Of a DNA stretch of 64,000 nt, positions 17,905 through 27,555 are shown piece after piece; the first letter of the stretch is position 1; each line of letters opens with the position of its first letter. Origin of the DNA: an uncultured Muribaculaceae bacterium (lineage in GTDB: Bacteria; Bacteroidota; Bacteroidia; Bacteroidales; Muribaculaceae); NCBI GenBank assembly GCA_947625935.1, contig CANQQE010000010.1, positions 36,715 through 100,714 on the forward strand. Direction: 5' to 3'. A program made the translations under genes and the position numbers. The notes below the pieces were generated by a model. It ran no database searches. It saw nothing but the letters and a program-made list of their open reading frames with translations, and was not told where the DNA came from.

Positions 17905-20313
17905 TTATTTTAAGACTTTTTTACACACATGAGAATCGCTTTTCTCAATGTAAAGACCCTGCGACGGCTTGGCGATTCTTATGCCCTGCAAATTGTAGTA
18001 CTCAACCCCGCCATCGCTAACGCCTTCTACTTCAGCTACTTCCGGCACGGATTCAACGCCCGACCGCAGAGAATAAACCACATTCACAAACGGCACTTCG
18101 ATATGCCCCTTGTCGCCAACTTTAGCGTCAGGAGTGAACGAAACCGACGAGAATTTAATTGGAAACACACCTATATCAGACAGTTGCGTAAAATCTGACA
18201 ATTTGACAGTGTAGTTGAACCGCTCCCCAGACACAACCGCTCCGCTCGTTGTCGAGAAACGGCCTCCGATGGCATCGTTGAACTTGAAATTCACCCCTTT
18301 GAGTGGCATCGTCGAGCTCAACTCTATCTCCAAACCCTCAGGTAGGCTCCACAGATACATGGTCGATGACGGGGATACCGACAGCGACAAACCTCGCGTA
18401 GAGCTGACAGTATAGTCAATCGCAAACCCTGTGCCACAGGGAGTTACCGTGGTCGCTGAAGCGTTGCACCCGGTCTTGGTGAACTTCCATTTAGCGGGGT
18501 CGAAGTCAGCCACGAGGTTGATACGGGCGTCACGAGCTATCTCGACAGTCACCGGAATCTCAACCCGCTCGTCTCCAACAACCCCGGTCACTGCAGCCGA
18601 TCCGTCTGCCACACCGCGGACCACGCCACCCTCATCGACAGTAACCACTTCCGCGTCACTTGAACTCCAGTCAAGAGCCTGAGGGTCAACGGGAATCACC
18701 TTGACCCCGTTGTTGGCCTGAAGCTCTATCTTGTATTCCCGTTGGTCGTCAATCAGTATCGACGACAGGCGCGGCGAGAATTTGCAGTCATTATCGACAA
18801 CGTATGCAACCGAAGTCGAGCAACCGTTATAGGTAGCTTTGAGAGCGTGCATTCCCGGAGCGGTAGCGTGGAGCGACACCCCACCGGCGGTTATCTCACC
18901 CGCTTCCGGTGCGACCTCCAGAGTGCAGTCGGTCAGGCTGTCGGTAACCAACACACCGTGGCTGTTGAAGCCGAGAATGCGCGGGGTGTATAACGCATGG
19001 AGCGGCAGGCGAGGCGCCCAGTCGGCAAATTTTATCTCCGTTATCACCTTGTCGGAAGCCGGAGCTTCGACAACTGCGAAAATACCGTTGCCCACGGCAC
19101 GCTCGTTGCCGTCGCTGCAATAGTTTCTCACGCCGAAAGCCGAGGTGTAGAGTGTCGACGAGCCGCCACCGTCGAGATTGACGGCCTCGTAAGCACCGGC
19201 ATAACGCATTATGTCGGCGAGCTGAGAGGTGCGCACCCCTGCCGAACCCGTGTGTCGTCCCTCAACGACCATCATAATTATTGTATTGCCGTCCTCGCTG
19301 ACGCCTATGCCTGTACGCGGATGCAGATCCTTGGCATCGCCGCGTTCTCCCTCGGTGTCAAGTGTGGCACCTGCGCCCACATTTTTGGGATTGCCCGACA
19401 CAATCTGCATCGGGTAGATGCGTTCATCGCCAAGGAGCACCACGTTGTCAAACTCGACTATGTCGCCCGGTGCGAGAGCGCCTACGAATGCTTTCGCCCC
19501 TGTGTTGCAACCGCTGGTCGAGGTACCGCGGCCATGAATCACATACCCGTCGGCAGGAATCGCAGTGTCGCCGCCGTCCGAGGGCGACGACGTAACTTCA
19601 AGACGGAATTTGCCTCCCGCCTCAAATTTGTCGCCGACGACTATTTTAGCGGTCACTTCATAGCAGTTTCCGGTCTTGTCGGTCTGGTTGGTGCTTCCCC
19701 AATAGCGCGGGGTGTATATGGTGATTCCGTTATTGGGCGAGGCCACGTTCACACCTTTGAACAGAGTGACTTTTTCTCCCTTTGTAGCGGTCCCGGTATA
19801 ATAATTGAGCCTTCCTATGCGCGCCACACCTTCACGATCGACCGAGAACTGATATTGCGAGTTGGAGGTTTTGAAAATCTCACCGTCGACGGTGCATGAT
19901 GTCGTCGGACTACCGACTTTCGACGAGCCGTTGGTCGCATTGCCCGATGTGGTGAAAAAGTCGGCGTTAGACCCGGCGAAGTACAAATGGTTGTCGTCGC
20001 TGTGGCGTTGCGCCATCGACGACACCTTTTCCGTCCCGGCAACCATATCCTTGCCGCATACGGCTCTGATGCTCACCCCGGGGGTGCTTTTGTCGATTGT
20101 CAGGTAATGCACCTGCAGTTGTTTGGCCGACGGGCTTGTGAGACGCAGGTATGTCGTGGTAGTCCCGGGACCGACCTTCATGTGGGCGAGTGTATCGACC
20201 TGATAGGTCACACCGAGCACATCGACGCTCCCTGCAGCCGATAGCCCGGTGCAGCCGATAGCCGAAGCGGCCAACATAGAGGCCGCTCTCAGCGTAGCAT
20301 TGATTTTTTTCAT
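17905..20313 (-). CDS. Secreted phosphodiester glycosidase with Ig-like domain and sorting tail
   Basis: This 802-residue exported protein has a signal peptide (MKKINATLRAASMLAASAIG...). The central part (roughly residues 190-430) resembles the phosphodiester glycosidase/NAGPA domain, with GVSEDGNTIIMMVVEGRHTG and AVNLDGGGSSTLY as its hallmark strands. Beyond it lies a Big-2-type Ig fold (VDEGGVVRGVADGSAAVTGV). The last residues, VEYYNLQGIRIAKPSQGLYI, match the short C-terminal tail shared by many secreted Muribaculaceae and Prevotella proteins. Such enzymes can uncover phosphodiester-linked sugars. A start at 20325 is possible, but 20313 sits at the signal peptide. The gene follows the C69 peptidase by 64 bases and may share its promoter. 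Confidence 0.84.
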   Translation of the reverse strand: MKKINATLRAASMLAASAIGCTGLSAAGSVDVLGVTYQVDTLAHMKVGPGTTTTYLRLTSPSAKQLQVHYLTIDKSTPGVSIRAVCGKDMVAGTEKVSSMAQRHSDDNHLYFAGSNADFFTTSGNATNGSSKVGSPTTSCTVDGEIFKTSNSQYQFSVDREGVARIGRLNYYTGTATKGEKVTLFKGVNVASPNNGITIYTPRYWGSTNQTDKTGNCYEVTAKIVVGDKFEAGGKFRLEVTSSPSDGGDTAIPADGYVIHGRGTSTSGCNTGAKAFVGALAPGDIVEFDNVVLLGDERIYPMQIVSGNPKNVGAGATLDTEGERGDAKDLHPRTGIGVSEDGNTIIMMVVEGRHTGSAGVRTSQLADIMRYAGAYEAVNLDGGGSSTLYTSAFGVRNYCSDGNERAVGNGIFAVVEAPASDKVITEIKFADWAPRLPLHALYTPRILGFNSHGVLVTDSLTDCTLEVAPEAGEITAGGVSLHATAPGMHALKATYNGCSTSVAYVVDNDCKFSPRLSSILIDDQREYKIELQANNGVKVIPVDPQALDWSSSDAEVVTVDEGGVVRGVADGSAAVTGVVGDERVEIPVTVEIARDARINLVADFDPAKWKFTKTGCNASATTVTPCGTGFAIDYTVSSTRGLSLSVSPSSTMYLWSLPEGLEIELSSTMPLKGVNFKFNDAIGGRFSTTSGAVVSGERFNYTVKLSDFTQLSDIGVFPIKFSSVSFTPDAKVGDKGHIEVPFVNVVYSLRSGVESVPEVAEVEGVSDGGVEYYNLQGIRIAKPSQGLYIEKSDSHVCKKVLK

Positions 20314-20377
20314 GGCGATAAACAATTATTATGTTATAGATTTTGTGTAACTGTCGGCAGAGGAATAGCCCCAACCG

Positions 20378-22033
20378 TCACTTTACCGGAGCAGGCTCGA
20401 CAACCTTGAAATGGTCGCCGGTCTCCTTGACGATAGTGCGATAGTAACGCTCGTCATATCCCGGAAATTCCGGATAGACAGGCATCCCCTCAGGCGAATA
20501 TATGAATTTGCCGTTTTCGTCCACCTTTTTAGCGTTTCCGTCGAGATATTTAACGAACAGGAAATCGCCCAGATTCTTATATGCCTTAGTGGCCTTGGAA
20601 GCCCATGTATCGGCCAGATGCTGAGTTAAGTCGGCGCGGGTTGCGGCGTCAAACTCGCCGAACGTGCGCAACGCCACCTTGACATCAGCCGCTATGCTGT
20701 CCTCAAGCGACGACTGCACGCGGCGTATGTCGGGAATCATCTGAGAATAGCGGTTGTATGCCTGGTTGGCCACATAATTGTTGACCCAGAAGTTGGAGTC
20801 CCACGACAGCGTATTCATGTCGCCGTTACCGTGCGCCAGCTCGTGCGGCGGCCGCGAAACAGAGCAGAATATCGGCAGATACACCGAGGTGTTGGCATCG
20901 TCAGTGCCAAACCACAGCAACCCCTTCATTCCGTCGGGGTTGGCATCGTTGAGCTGCGCCACAAACGAAAAGCCGGTCTGTTGTGTGGCTATGGCTCGTT
21001 CATGTGTATAAGTGACGGAATCGACATCGTAGGTCAGCGGACGCCAACGGTAAGGGCAGGCATAGGGGCCGGCACCTATATCATTGTTCATGTCGAGCGG
21101 AGTGTTCTCGAAATGGTCGCGCATCATCCATTTCATATCGGCGGCATCGACCGGCTTGGCCGGCTTGACCCACAATGGCAGCACGTCGCCCTCGCCGCGA
21201 AGCACCCACGGCAGGTATTTCTCCATCCCCGGGGTGAACTTGTTGTAAAAAGCCCATACGCGGCCGTCGCAACCGCGCAAAGCCCCGCCGTCGTAGACTG
21301 CGTAAGCCCGCGAGAAGCTGAAATCCTCATCTTTTCCGTCGAAATACCCCTGCTGTCGGGCAAACTTGATGACATCGGGGGAATATAGACAATTTTCTTT
21401 ATCCTTGAGCGGGAACTGATGTATGCGTGAATGATTGGCATGGCCCGATATGTAGCCGTCAGGCACCTTCATGGCAACCCACACGGCACCTTTATCCTTG
21501 CCACCCTTGCCTATAAGCTCCATGATCCAAGCCTCCTCGGGATCGGCTATAGAGAACGACTCGCCGCTGCTCGCATAGCCATGCTCCTTGACCAGATCGG
21601 TCATCACCTTGATGGCCTCGCGGGCCGTCTTGGCGCGTTGCAGGGCGATGTAGATGAGCGAACCGTAGTCAATCACCCCCGTCGAGTCGACAAGCTCCTC
21701 GCGGCCTCCCCAGGTGCTCTCCGAGATAGCCAGCCCGTGCTCGTTCATGTTGCCGATTGTAGCATAAGTGTGGCGCACCTCTGGAATCTCACCGAGCGGT
21801 TTCCCGGTGTCCCACTCCACCACCTTGCGCATGGCGCCTTTAGGGTGGTCAGCGGCAGGTTGGTTATAAAGCTCGCCATAGAGATTATGGCTGTCGGCGG
21901 CGTAGGTAATCATCACGCTCCCGTCGGCCGTGGCGCCCTTGGCGGCTATCAGACTGGTGCAGGCGTCGGCCTGCGGAGTGGCGGCTAACGACGCTGCCGC
22001 CAACGCTAAGACTTTTATCGCATTAAATTTCAT
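20378..22033 (-). CDS. C69-family dipeptidase (secreted)
   Basis: This 551-residue peptidase has a signal peptide whose cleavage would expose a cysteine (TPQADACTSLIAAKGATADG). In family C69 that N-terminal cysteine is the nucleophile, so secretion and activation are coupled. Other family marks are DGSVMITYAADSHN, ESTWGGREEL, and ADPEEAWIMELIGKGGKDKG. The open frame runs back to 22111, but the predicted promoter lies at 22114-22145, so the ATG at 22033 is the start. Substrates are probably dipeptides in the periplasm or outside the cell, which fits a saccharolytic and proteolytic gut anaerobe. Confidence 0.93.
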   Translation of the reverse strand: MKFNAIKVLALAAASLAATPQADACTSLIAAKGATADGSVMITYAADSHNLYGELYNQPAADHPKGAMRKVVEWDTGKPLGEIPEVRHTYATIGNMNEHGLAISESTWGGREELVDSTGVIDYGSLIYIALQRAKTAREAIKVMTDLVKEHGYASSGESFSIADPEEAWIMELIGKGGKDKGAVWVAMKVPDGYISGHANHSRIHQFPLKDKENCLYSPDVIKFARQQGYFDGKDEDFSFSRAYAVYDGGALRGCDGRVWAFYNKFTPGMEKYLPWVLRGEGDVLPLWVKPAKPVDAADMKWMMRDHFENTPLDMNNDIGAGPYACPYRWRPLTYDVDSVTYTHERAIATQQTGFSFVAQLNDANPDGMKGLLWFGTDDANTSVYLPIFCSVSRPPHELAHGNGDMNTLSWDSNFWVNNYVANQAYNRYSQMIPDIRRVQSSLEDSIAADVKVALRTFGEFDAATRADLTQHLADTWASKATKAYKNLGDFLFVKYLDGNAKKVDENGKFIYSPEGMPVYPEFPGYDERYYRTIVKETGDHFKVVEPAPVK

Positions 22034-22113
22034 AATGGATTGGCTCACTGTGTTGTTTTCATTGCAAAATCGGGAACCGGGCACACTTCTGCGCCGCCCG
22101 GCCCCACACAACG

Positions 22114-22145
22114 CAAAGATAGCTCATAAAATACTCTCCCGCAAC
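22114..22145 (-). promoter_or_regulatory. Promoter of the C69 dipeptidase
   Basis: On the minus strand, GTTG (22142-22145), 20 bases, then TATCTTTG (22114-22121). The -7 box is perfect. It leaves a leader of about 75 bases before the ATG at 22033. Confidence 0.65.
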
Positions 22146-22226
22146 CTTTACGGCTTAAAAAAGAATCTCTTTATAAGCAATCCCGGATAAACATGGAAAA
22201 TCGGTCACCTTAAATTAATAGGTTAA

Positions 22227-22258
22227 TTTGCCGATGGCGAGATTTTTTTGTAACTTTG
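22227..22258 (+). promoter_or_regulatory. gyrB promoter
   Basis: TTTG (22227-22230), exactly 20 bases, then TAACTTTG (22251-22258): a perfect Bacteroidetes promoter. The leader to the gyrB ATG is about 105 bases and GC-rich around 22275-22325. Confidence 0.8.
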
Positions 22259-22370
22259 TAACGATTTTGGGATAGCAGGGCGGTCAGTGACGCCCCGGCG
22301 GGCGAAAAAGCCCGGCAAAGACTACGCCAAATCAGCTAACCAATTGTTATTCAGTGATTCTTTAAGAATT

Positions 22371-24302
22371 ATGGCAGAAAAAGAAGAGGAATACAGCGCG
22401 AGTAACATTCAAGTCCTCGAAGGTCTTGAAGCTGTGCGCAAACGTCCTGCGATGTACATTGGCGACATAAGCGCCAAGGGCTTGCATCATCTCGTATACG
22501 AAGTCGTTGACAACTCAATCGACGAGGCTTTGGCGGGCTACGCCAATCACATCGACGTGACCATCAACGCCGACAACTCGATTACAGTGGTCGATAACGG
22601 CCGCGGTATCCCGGTTGATATGCACGAAAAAGAGCACAAGAGCGCCCTTGAGGTGGTGCTTACCGTGCTACACGCCGGAGGTAAGTTTGACAAAGGCTCC
22701 TACAAGGTGTCGGGCGGTCTTCACGGCGTGGGCGTGTCATGCGTAAACGCACTGTCGACTTACCTGCGCGCCGAAGTACACCGTAACGGCAAGGCTTACG
22801 TTCAGGAATACTCTTGCGGCAAGCCCACCACCGAGCTTCAAATCGTGGGCGAAAGTTCCCACACCGGCACGAGCATCACGTTCAAACCCGACGCGTCGAT
22901 TTTCACCGTCACCGAGTATGACTACGCCACGCTCGCCAACCGCCTGCGCGACCTTGCGTTCCTCAACGCCGGCATCACTCTGACGCTCACCGACAAGCGC
23001 GCTCTCGACGAGAACGGCGAGCCGCGCCACGAGGAGTTCTACTCGGCCAACGGCCTGAGCGAATTTGTAGAATATATCGACTCAAACAAAGAGTCGCTCA
23101 TCAACGACGTGATTCACCTCAACACCGAGCGTCAGGGAATCCCCGTCGAGGTGGCCATGACCTACAATAACACCTACAACGAGAACGTCTACTCATTTGT
23201 CAACAACATCAACACCATCGAGGGTGGAACACACCTGACAGGCTTCCGCCGCGGCTTGACCTCGACGCTGAAAAAATATGCCGAGGACAACAAGCTGCTC
23301 GACAAAGTCAAGGTCGACATAGCGAGCGACGACTTCCGCGAGGGTCTGACAGCCGTCGTGTCGGTCAAGGTGATGGAACCGCAGTTTGAGGGACAGACCA
23401 AAACCAAACTCGGCAACAACGAGGTGATGGGAGCCGTTCAGACCGCCGTCAGCGAAGCTCTGCGCAACTACCTTGAGGAGCATCCCAAACAGGCCAAGGT
23501 GATTGTCGAGAAAGTGGTTGTCGCCGCACAGGCGCGCCACGCCGCCTACAACGCCCGCGTCAAGATACAGCGCAAATCGCCCCTGAGCGGGGGCGGACTC
23601 CCCGGCAAACTGGCCGACTGCTCATCGCGCACGGCCGAAGACTGCGAGCTGTTTATCGTCGAGGGTGACTCGGCAGGCGGCACGGCCAAACAGGGTCGCG
23701 ACCGCACATTCCAGGCCATCCTGCCGCTCCGAGGCAAAATCCTCAACGTCGAGAAAGCGATGGACCACAAAATCTTCGACAACGAGGAAATCACCAACCT
23801 GTTCCGCGCCATGCGCGTGACAATAGGCACCGAGGACGACCCCAAGGAAGCCAACCTCCAGAAACTCGCCTACCACAAAATCATAATAATGACCGATGCC
23901 GATGTCGACGGCGCGCACATCGCCACGCTGCTGATGACATTCTTCTTCCGCCGTATGCGCCCGGTAATCGAGAACGGCTACCTATACCTCGCCACCCCGC
24001 CGCTCTACAAATGCACCCGCGGCAAGGCCGAGGAGTATTGCTGGACCGACGCTCAGGTACAACAATTCATAGCTCGCTACGGTGAGAGTACAAAAGTGCA
24101 GCGTTACAAAGGTCTCGGCGAGATGAGCGCACAAGAACTGCGCGACACCACCATGGATCCAGAACAGCGACTGCTGAAACAGGTGAGAATCAGCGATGCC
24201 GCCGAAGCCGACCGCATTTTCTCGATGCTCATGGGCGAAGATGTAGGCCCGCGCCGCGACTTCATCGAGTCCAACGCCAACTACGCCACAATCGACGCAT
24301 AA
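22371..24302 (+). CDS. gyrB: DNA gyrase subunit B
   Basis: This 643-residue ATPase subunit of DNA gyrase introduces negative supercoils with GyrA. The GHKL ATP site is clear (EVVDNSIDEALAGY; VVDNGRGIPVD; GGLHGVGVSCVNAL). The TOPRIM domain carries EGDSAGGTAKQGRDR and MTDADVDGAHIATLL. The C-terminal signature RYKGLGEMSAQEL is also present. The frame is open to an upstream ATG at 22287, but MAEKEEEYSASNIQVLEGLE at 22371 is the normal family start. No large insertion is seen in the TOPRIM domain, unlike gamma-proteobacterial GyrB. It is monocistronic or weakly linked to rnr. Confidence 0.98.
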   Translation: MAEKEEEYSASNIQVLEGLEAVRKRPAMYIGDISAKGLHHLVYEVVDNSIDEALAGYANHIDVTINADNSITVVDNGRGIPVDMHEKEHKSALEVVLTVLHAGGKFDKGSYKVSGGLHGVGVSCVNALSTYLRAEVHRNGKAYVQEYSCGKPTTELQIVGESSHTGTSITFKPDASIFTVTEYDYATLANRLRDLAFLNAGITLTLTDKRALDENGEPRHEEFYSANGLSEFVEYIDSNKESLINDVIHLNTERQGIPVEVAMTYNNTYNENVYSFVNNINTIEGGTHLTGFRRGLTSTLKKYAEDNKLLDKVKVDIASDDFREGLTAVVSVKVMEPQFEGQTKTKLGNNEVMGAVQTAVSEALRNYLEEHPKQAKVIVEKVVVAAQARHAAYNARVKIQRKSPLSGGGLPGKLADCSSRTAEDCELFIVEGDSAGGTAKQGRDRTFQAILPLRGKILNVEKAMDHKIFDNEEITNLFRAMRVTIGTEDDPKEANLQKLAYHKIIIMTDADVDGAHIATLLMTFFFRRMRPVIENGYLYLATPPLYKCTRGKAEEYCWTDAQVQQFIARYGESTKVQRYKGLGEMSAQELRDTTMDPEQRLLKQVRISDAAEADRIFSMLMGEDVGPRRDFIESNANYATIDA

Positions 24303-24314
24303 CCCGATCACATA

Positions 24315-24356
24315 AACGAGGCGCGGCCCATGAACCTCTTGGGCTCGCGTCTCGTT
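24315..24356 (+). terminator. Hairpin between gyrB and rnr
   Basis: AACGAG-CGCG-CCCA (from 24315) pairs with TGGG-CGCG-CTCGTT (ending 24356), with small bulges. It is strong but has no T run, so it may be an attenuating or mRNA-protecting structure rather than a full terminator. Confidence 0.4.
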
Positions 24357-24421
24357 AAAGATATACAGACGCTCTCCTCAAAGCGTTTCAACCGATTTAA
24401 AGAACGAAATTTTCATCAATC

Positions 24422-26710
24422 ATGGGTCGAACTACCTCCAAAGCCGCCACAAAACACCTCAAAGACAAGGTGCTGGAATTTATAACCCGTCAAGACAACG
24501 CCACGTTCAACTACCGCCAGGTGTCGCAGGACATAGGTCTGACAGCCCCGATGCAACAGCGCGCCATCGCCCTGCTGCTCGCCGAACTGGCATTTGACGG
24601 CGACATAATAGAAGTGGCGCCCGGGAAATACAAGCAGACAGTCAGAGGCAACGTGACCACAGGGACGTTCGTGCGCCGCAGCAACGGCAAAAACAGTGTT
24701 ATCACCGACGAGGACGGCGAAATGATTTTTGTGGCCGAGCGAAATTCAATGCACGCTCTCAACGGCGACAAGGTGAGAGTCAACATCGCCGCCGCCCGCC
24801 GAGGAGTCGAGCCTGAGGCACAAGTGATGGAAATTATCGAGAAAAAAGACCAGGTGTTCATCGGGACACTTAGCATCGACCGACGCATAGCGATGTTATC
24901 GACCGACTCCAAATTTCTCGCCAACGACATTTTCATCCCCCGTGAAAAGCTCAAGGGTGGAAAGGACGGCGACAAAGCCGTCGTCAAAATCACATCCTGG
25001 CCCGACGACGCTAAAAACCCCCGCGGCGAAGTTGTAGACATCCTCGGCAAAAAGGGTGAGAACAACGCCGAGATTCACGCCATCCTCGCAGAATACGGGC
25101 TGCCATACCGCTACCCCGAGGCTGTGGAGAAAGCCGCGGCAAAAATCACGGCCGGAATAACCCCCGAGGAGATAGCGCGCCGAGTGGATATGCGCGACGT
25201 GACCACGTTCACCATCGACCCCAAGGACGCCAAGGACTTCGACGACGCCCTGTCGATCCGCAAACTCCCCAACGGGAACTTCGAGGTCGGTGTGCATATA
25301 GCCGACGTGACCCATTACGTCCATCCCGATACCATAATCGACCGCGAGGCTCAGAAGCGCGCCACATCGGTCTATCTGGTCGACCGCGTCGTGCCGATGC
25401 TCCCGGAGCATCTCAGCAACGGCATCTGCTCGCTGCGTCCCGACGAGGAAAAGCTGACGTTCTCGTGTATATTTGAGATGACACCTGACGCACAGGTCGT
25501 CAACAGCCGGATAGCTCGCACGGTCACCCGCAGCAACCGCCGTTTCACCTATGAGGAGGCTCAGGATGTAATAGAGACAGGCCACGGCGACTATTCAGCC
25601 GAGATACTGCAACTCGACAAGATGGCCAAGATACTGCGCAAGCAACGTTACGAAAACGGCTCGGTTGATTTTGACCGCATGGAGGTGAGATTCGATATCG
25701 ACGAGACAGGCCATCCCACAGGAGTCTACTTCAAGGAGTCGAAAGACGCCAACAAACTCATCGAGGAGTTCATGCTACTCGCCAACAAGACTGTGGCCCA
25801 GGCCATCGGCAAGACTCCGGGCAAGAAAAAAGCCAAAGCGTTTGTCTACCGCGTGCACGATATGCCCGACCCCGGCAAACTTGAGGACTTGGCCAAACTG
25901 TCGCGCACATTCGGCTACAAAATCAAATCGGCCGGCTCCTCAAAAGAGGTCAACCGCTCAATCAACCGTATGCTCTGCGACGTGAAAGGGAAAGGTGAGG
26001 AAAACCTCCTGTCGACCCTTGCCATACGCTCAATGGCCAAGGCGGTCTACACCACCCATAACATAGGGCACTACGGGCTGGGATTTGACTTCTACACCCA
26101 CTTCACCTCACCCATACGCCGTTATCCCGACATGATGGTACACCGCCTGCTTGAGAAATATCTCGCCGGCGGACGCAGCGTCAACCTCGACCGTCTTGAG
26201 GAGCAGTGCAAACACTCAAGCGACATGGAACAGCTCGCTGCCAACGCCGAGCGTTCGTCAATCAAATACAAACAGGTCGAGTATATGGGCGACCACCTCG
26301 GAGAGGTCTACGACGGCGTCATCTCGGGTGTCACCGAGTGGGGGCTGTATGTGGAGCTTGACGACAATAAATGCGAGGGTCTGGTGCCTGTGCGCGACCT
26401 CGCCGACGACTACTACGACTTCGACGAGAAGAACTATTGCCTCGTGGGGCGCCGCAAAGGCTCGCGCTACCGTCTCGGCGACAACGTAAAAGTGCAGGTG
26501 GCCCGCGCTAACCTCGACCGCAAGCAGCTCGACTTCGCTCTGGTCGATGAACGCCACCCGGCCAAGACCGGGGAGGACGCGATGGGTAAGACCGTTACCG
26601 TGGCCCAGGCGTTGTCGCAGAAATCTTCAAAAAAACGCTCTGACAAGACGGCCAAGAGTTCATCGGGCAAAGGCGCCAAAAGCTCCAAGGGGGGCAAACG
26701 CCGCCGTTAG
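24422..26710 (+). CDS. rnr: Ribonuclease R
   Basis: This 762-residue processive 3'-5' exoribonuclease degrades structured RNA. The order is: N-terminal winged helix (about 1-60), cold-shock OB domains (about 70-220), the RNB catalytic domain with TIDPKDAKDFDDALSI, whose aspartates bind Mg2+, and HFTSPIRRYPDMMVHRLL, then an S1 domain (GEVYDGVISGVTEWGLYVEL). The last 40 residues are lysine- and serine-rich (SSKKRSDKTAKSSSGKGAKS), typical of the basic tail that helps unwind RNA. Length is normal. The gene starts 119 bases after gyrB. Confidence 0.96.
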   Translation: MGRTTSKAATKHLKDKVLEFITRQDNATFNYRQVSQDIGLTAPMQQRAIALLLAELAFDGDIIEVAPGKYKQTVRGNVTTGTFVRRSNGKNSVITDEDGEMIFVAERNSMHALNGDKVRVNIAAARRGVEPEAQVMEIIEKKDQVFIGTLSIDRRIAMLSTDSKFLANDIFIPREKLKGGKDGDKAVVKITSWPDDAKNPRGEVVDILGKKGENNAEIHAILAEYGLPYRYPEAVEKAAAKITAGITPEEIARRVDMRDVTTFTIDPKDAKDFDDALSIRKLPNGNFEVGVHIADVTHYVHPDTIIDREAQKRATSVYLVDRVVPMLPEHLSNGICSLRPDEEKLTFSCIFEMTPDAQVVNSRIARTVTRSNRRFTYEEAQDVIETGHGDYSAEILQLDKMAKILRKQRYENGSVDFDRMEVRFDIDETGHPTGVYFKESKDANKLIEEFMLLANKTVAQAIGKTPGKKKAKAFVYRVHDMPDPGKLEDLAKLSRTFGYKIKSAGSSKEVNRSINRMLCDVKGKGEENLLSTLAIRSMAKAVYTTHNIGHYGLGFDFYTHFTSPIRRYPDMMVHRLLEKYLAGGRSVNLDRLEEQCKHSSDMEQLAANAERSSIKYKQVEYMGDHLGEVYDGVISGVTEWGLYVELDDNKCEGLVPVRDLADDYYDFDEKNYCLVGRRKGSRYRLGDNVKVQVARANLDRKQLDFALVDERHPAKTGEDAMGKTVTVAQALSQKSSKKRSDKTAKSSSGKGAKSSKGGKRRR

Positions 26711-26760
26711 ACCCGGCATCGCTCCAACAGTGAATCATCCCACCATCATTCATCACCACC

Positions 26761-27555
26761 ATGCAAGTAAGACCTAAAAAAGCTCTCGGACAGCACTTTC
26801 TGACCGATCTCGGAATAGCCCGGCGCATTGCGGCCACACTCGACGACTACCGCGGACTGCCGGTGGTAGAGGTGGGTCCCGGCATGGGCGTACTGACGCA
26901 GTTCCTCATCGACGGCGGCCACGACGTGACGGCTGTCGAGATTGACAGCGAGAGCGTCGAATATCTCGACCGCGAGTTTCCGCAACTCAAAGGGAAAGTC
27001 ATCGAGGACGACTTCCTGAAGATGAACCTTGCTAACTTGTTTCCCGGCAGCGACTTCTGCGTGATAGGCAACTACCCCTACAACATATCCTCACAGATAT
27101 TCTTCCACATCCTCGACTACCGCGACAGGGTCGTGGCCTGCTCGGGTATGCTTCAACGGGAGGTTGCCGAGAGACTTGCCGCCCCGGCGGGAAAAAAGGC
27201 CCGCGGCATACTGAGCGTGCTGCTCCAGGCATGGTATGACGTGGAATATCTTTTCACTGTCGACGAGAAGGTGTTCAACCCTCCACCCAAGGTCAAATCG
27301 GGGGTCGTGATGCTGCGACGCAACAAAGTCACCGACTTAGGGTGTGACGAAGCCCTGTTCAAGACCGTGGTGAAGACGTCGTTCGGCCAACGCCGCAAAA
27401 CCCTCCGCAACTCACTCCGCGGACTTTTGCCGGCCGGAGCCGGCCTACCCGACGACACCATCGCCGCTATGCGACCCGAACAGCTCTCCGTTGAGCAATT
27501 CATAGAGCTGACACGCACCATATCAACCTTGCGAAGCAACCAATCAACGCAATGA
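26761..27555 (+). CDS. rsmA: 16S rRNA (adenine1518-N6/adenine1519-N6)-dimethyltransferase
   Basis: RsmA (KsgA) dimethylates two adjacent adenines in helix 45 of 16S rRNA during small-subunit maturation. The 264-residue protein begins with the typical VRPKKALGQHFLTD and has the SAM motif VVEVGPGMGVLTQFLI. The catalytic IGNYPYNISSQIFFHIL (NxPY) is intact. The C-terminal domain has PPPKVKSGVVMLRR. It starts 50 bases after rnr and overlaps mgtE by four bases (ATGA), so it is translated together with the magnesium transporter. Confidence 0.97.
   Translation: MQVRPKKALGQHFLTDLGIARRIAATLDDYRGLPVVEVGPGMGVLTQFLIDGGHDVTAVEIDSESVEYLDREFPQLKGKVIEDDFLKMNLANLFPGSDFCVIGNYPYNISSQIFFHILDYRDRVVACSGMLQREVAERLAAPAGKKARGILSVLLQAWYDVEYLFTVDEKVFNPPPKVKSGVVMLRRNKVTDLGCDEALFKTVVKTSFGQRRKTLRNSLRGLLPAGAGLPDDTIAAMRPEQLSVEQFIELTRTISTLRSNQSTQ

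Noticed and set aside
22287-22370. Longer GyrB N-terminus
   Set aside because: The extra 28 residues are basic and unlike any GyrB; the ATG at 22371 gives the standard start.
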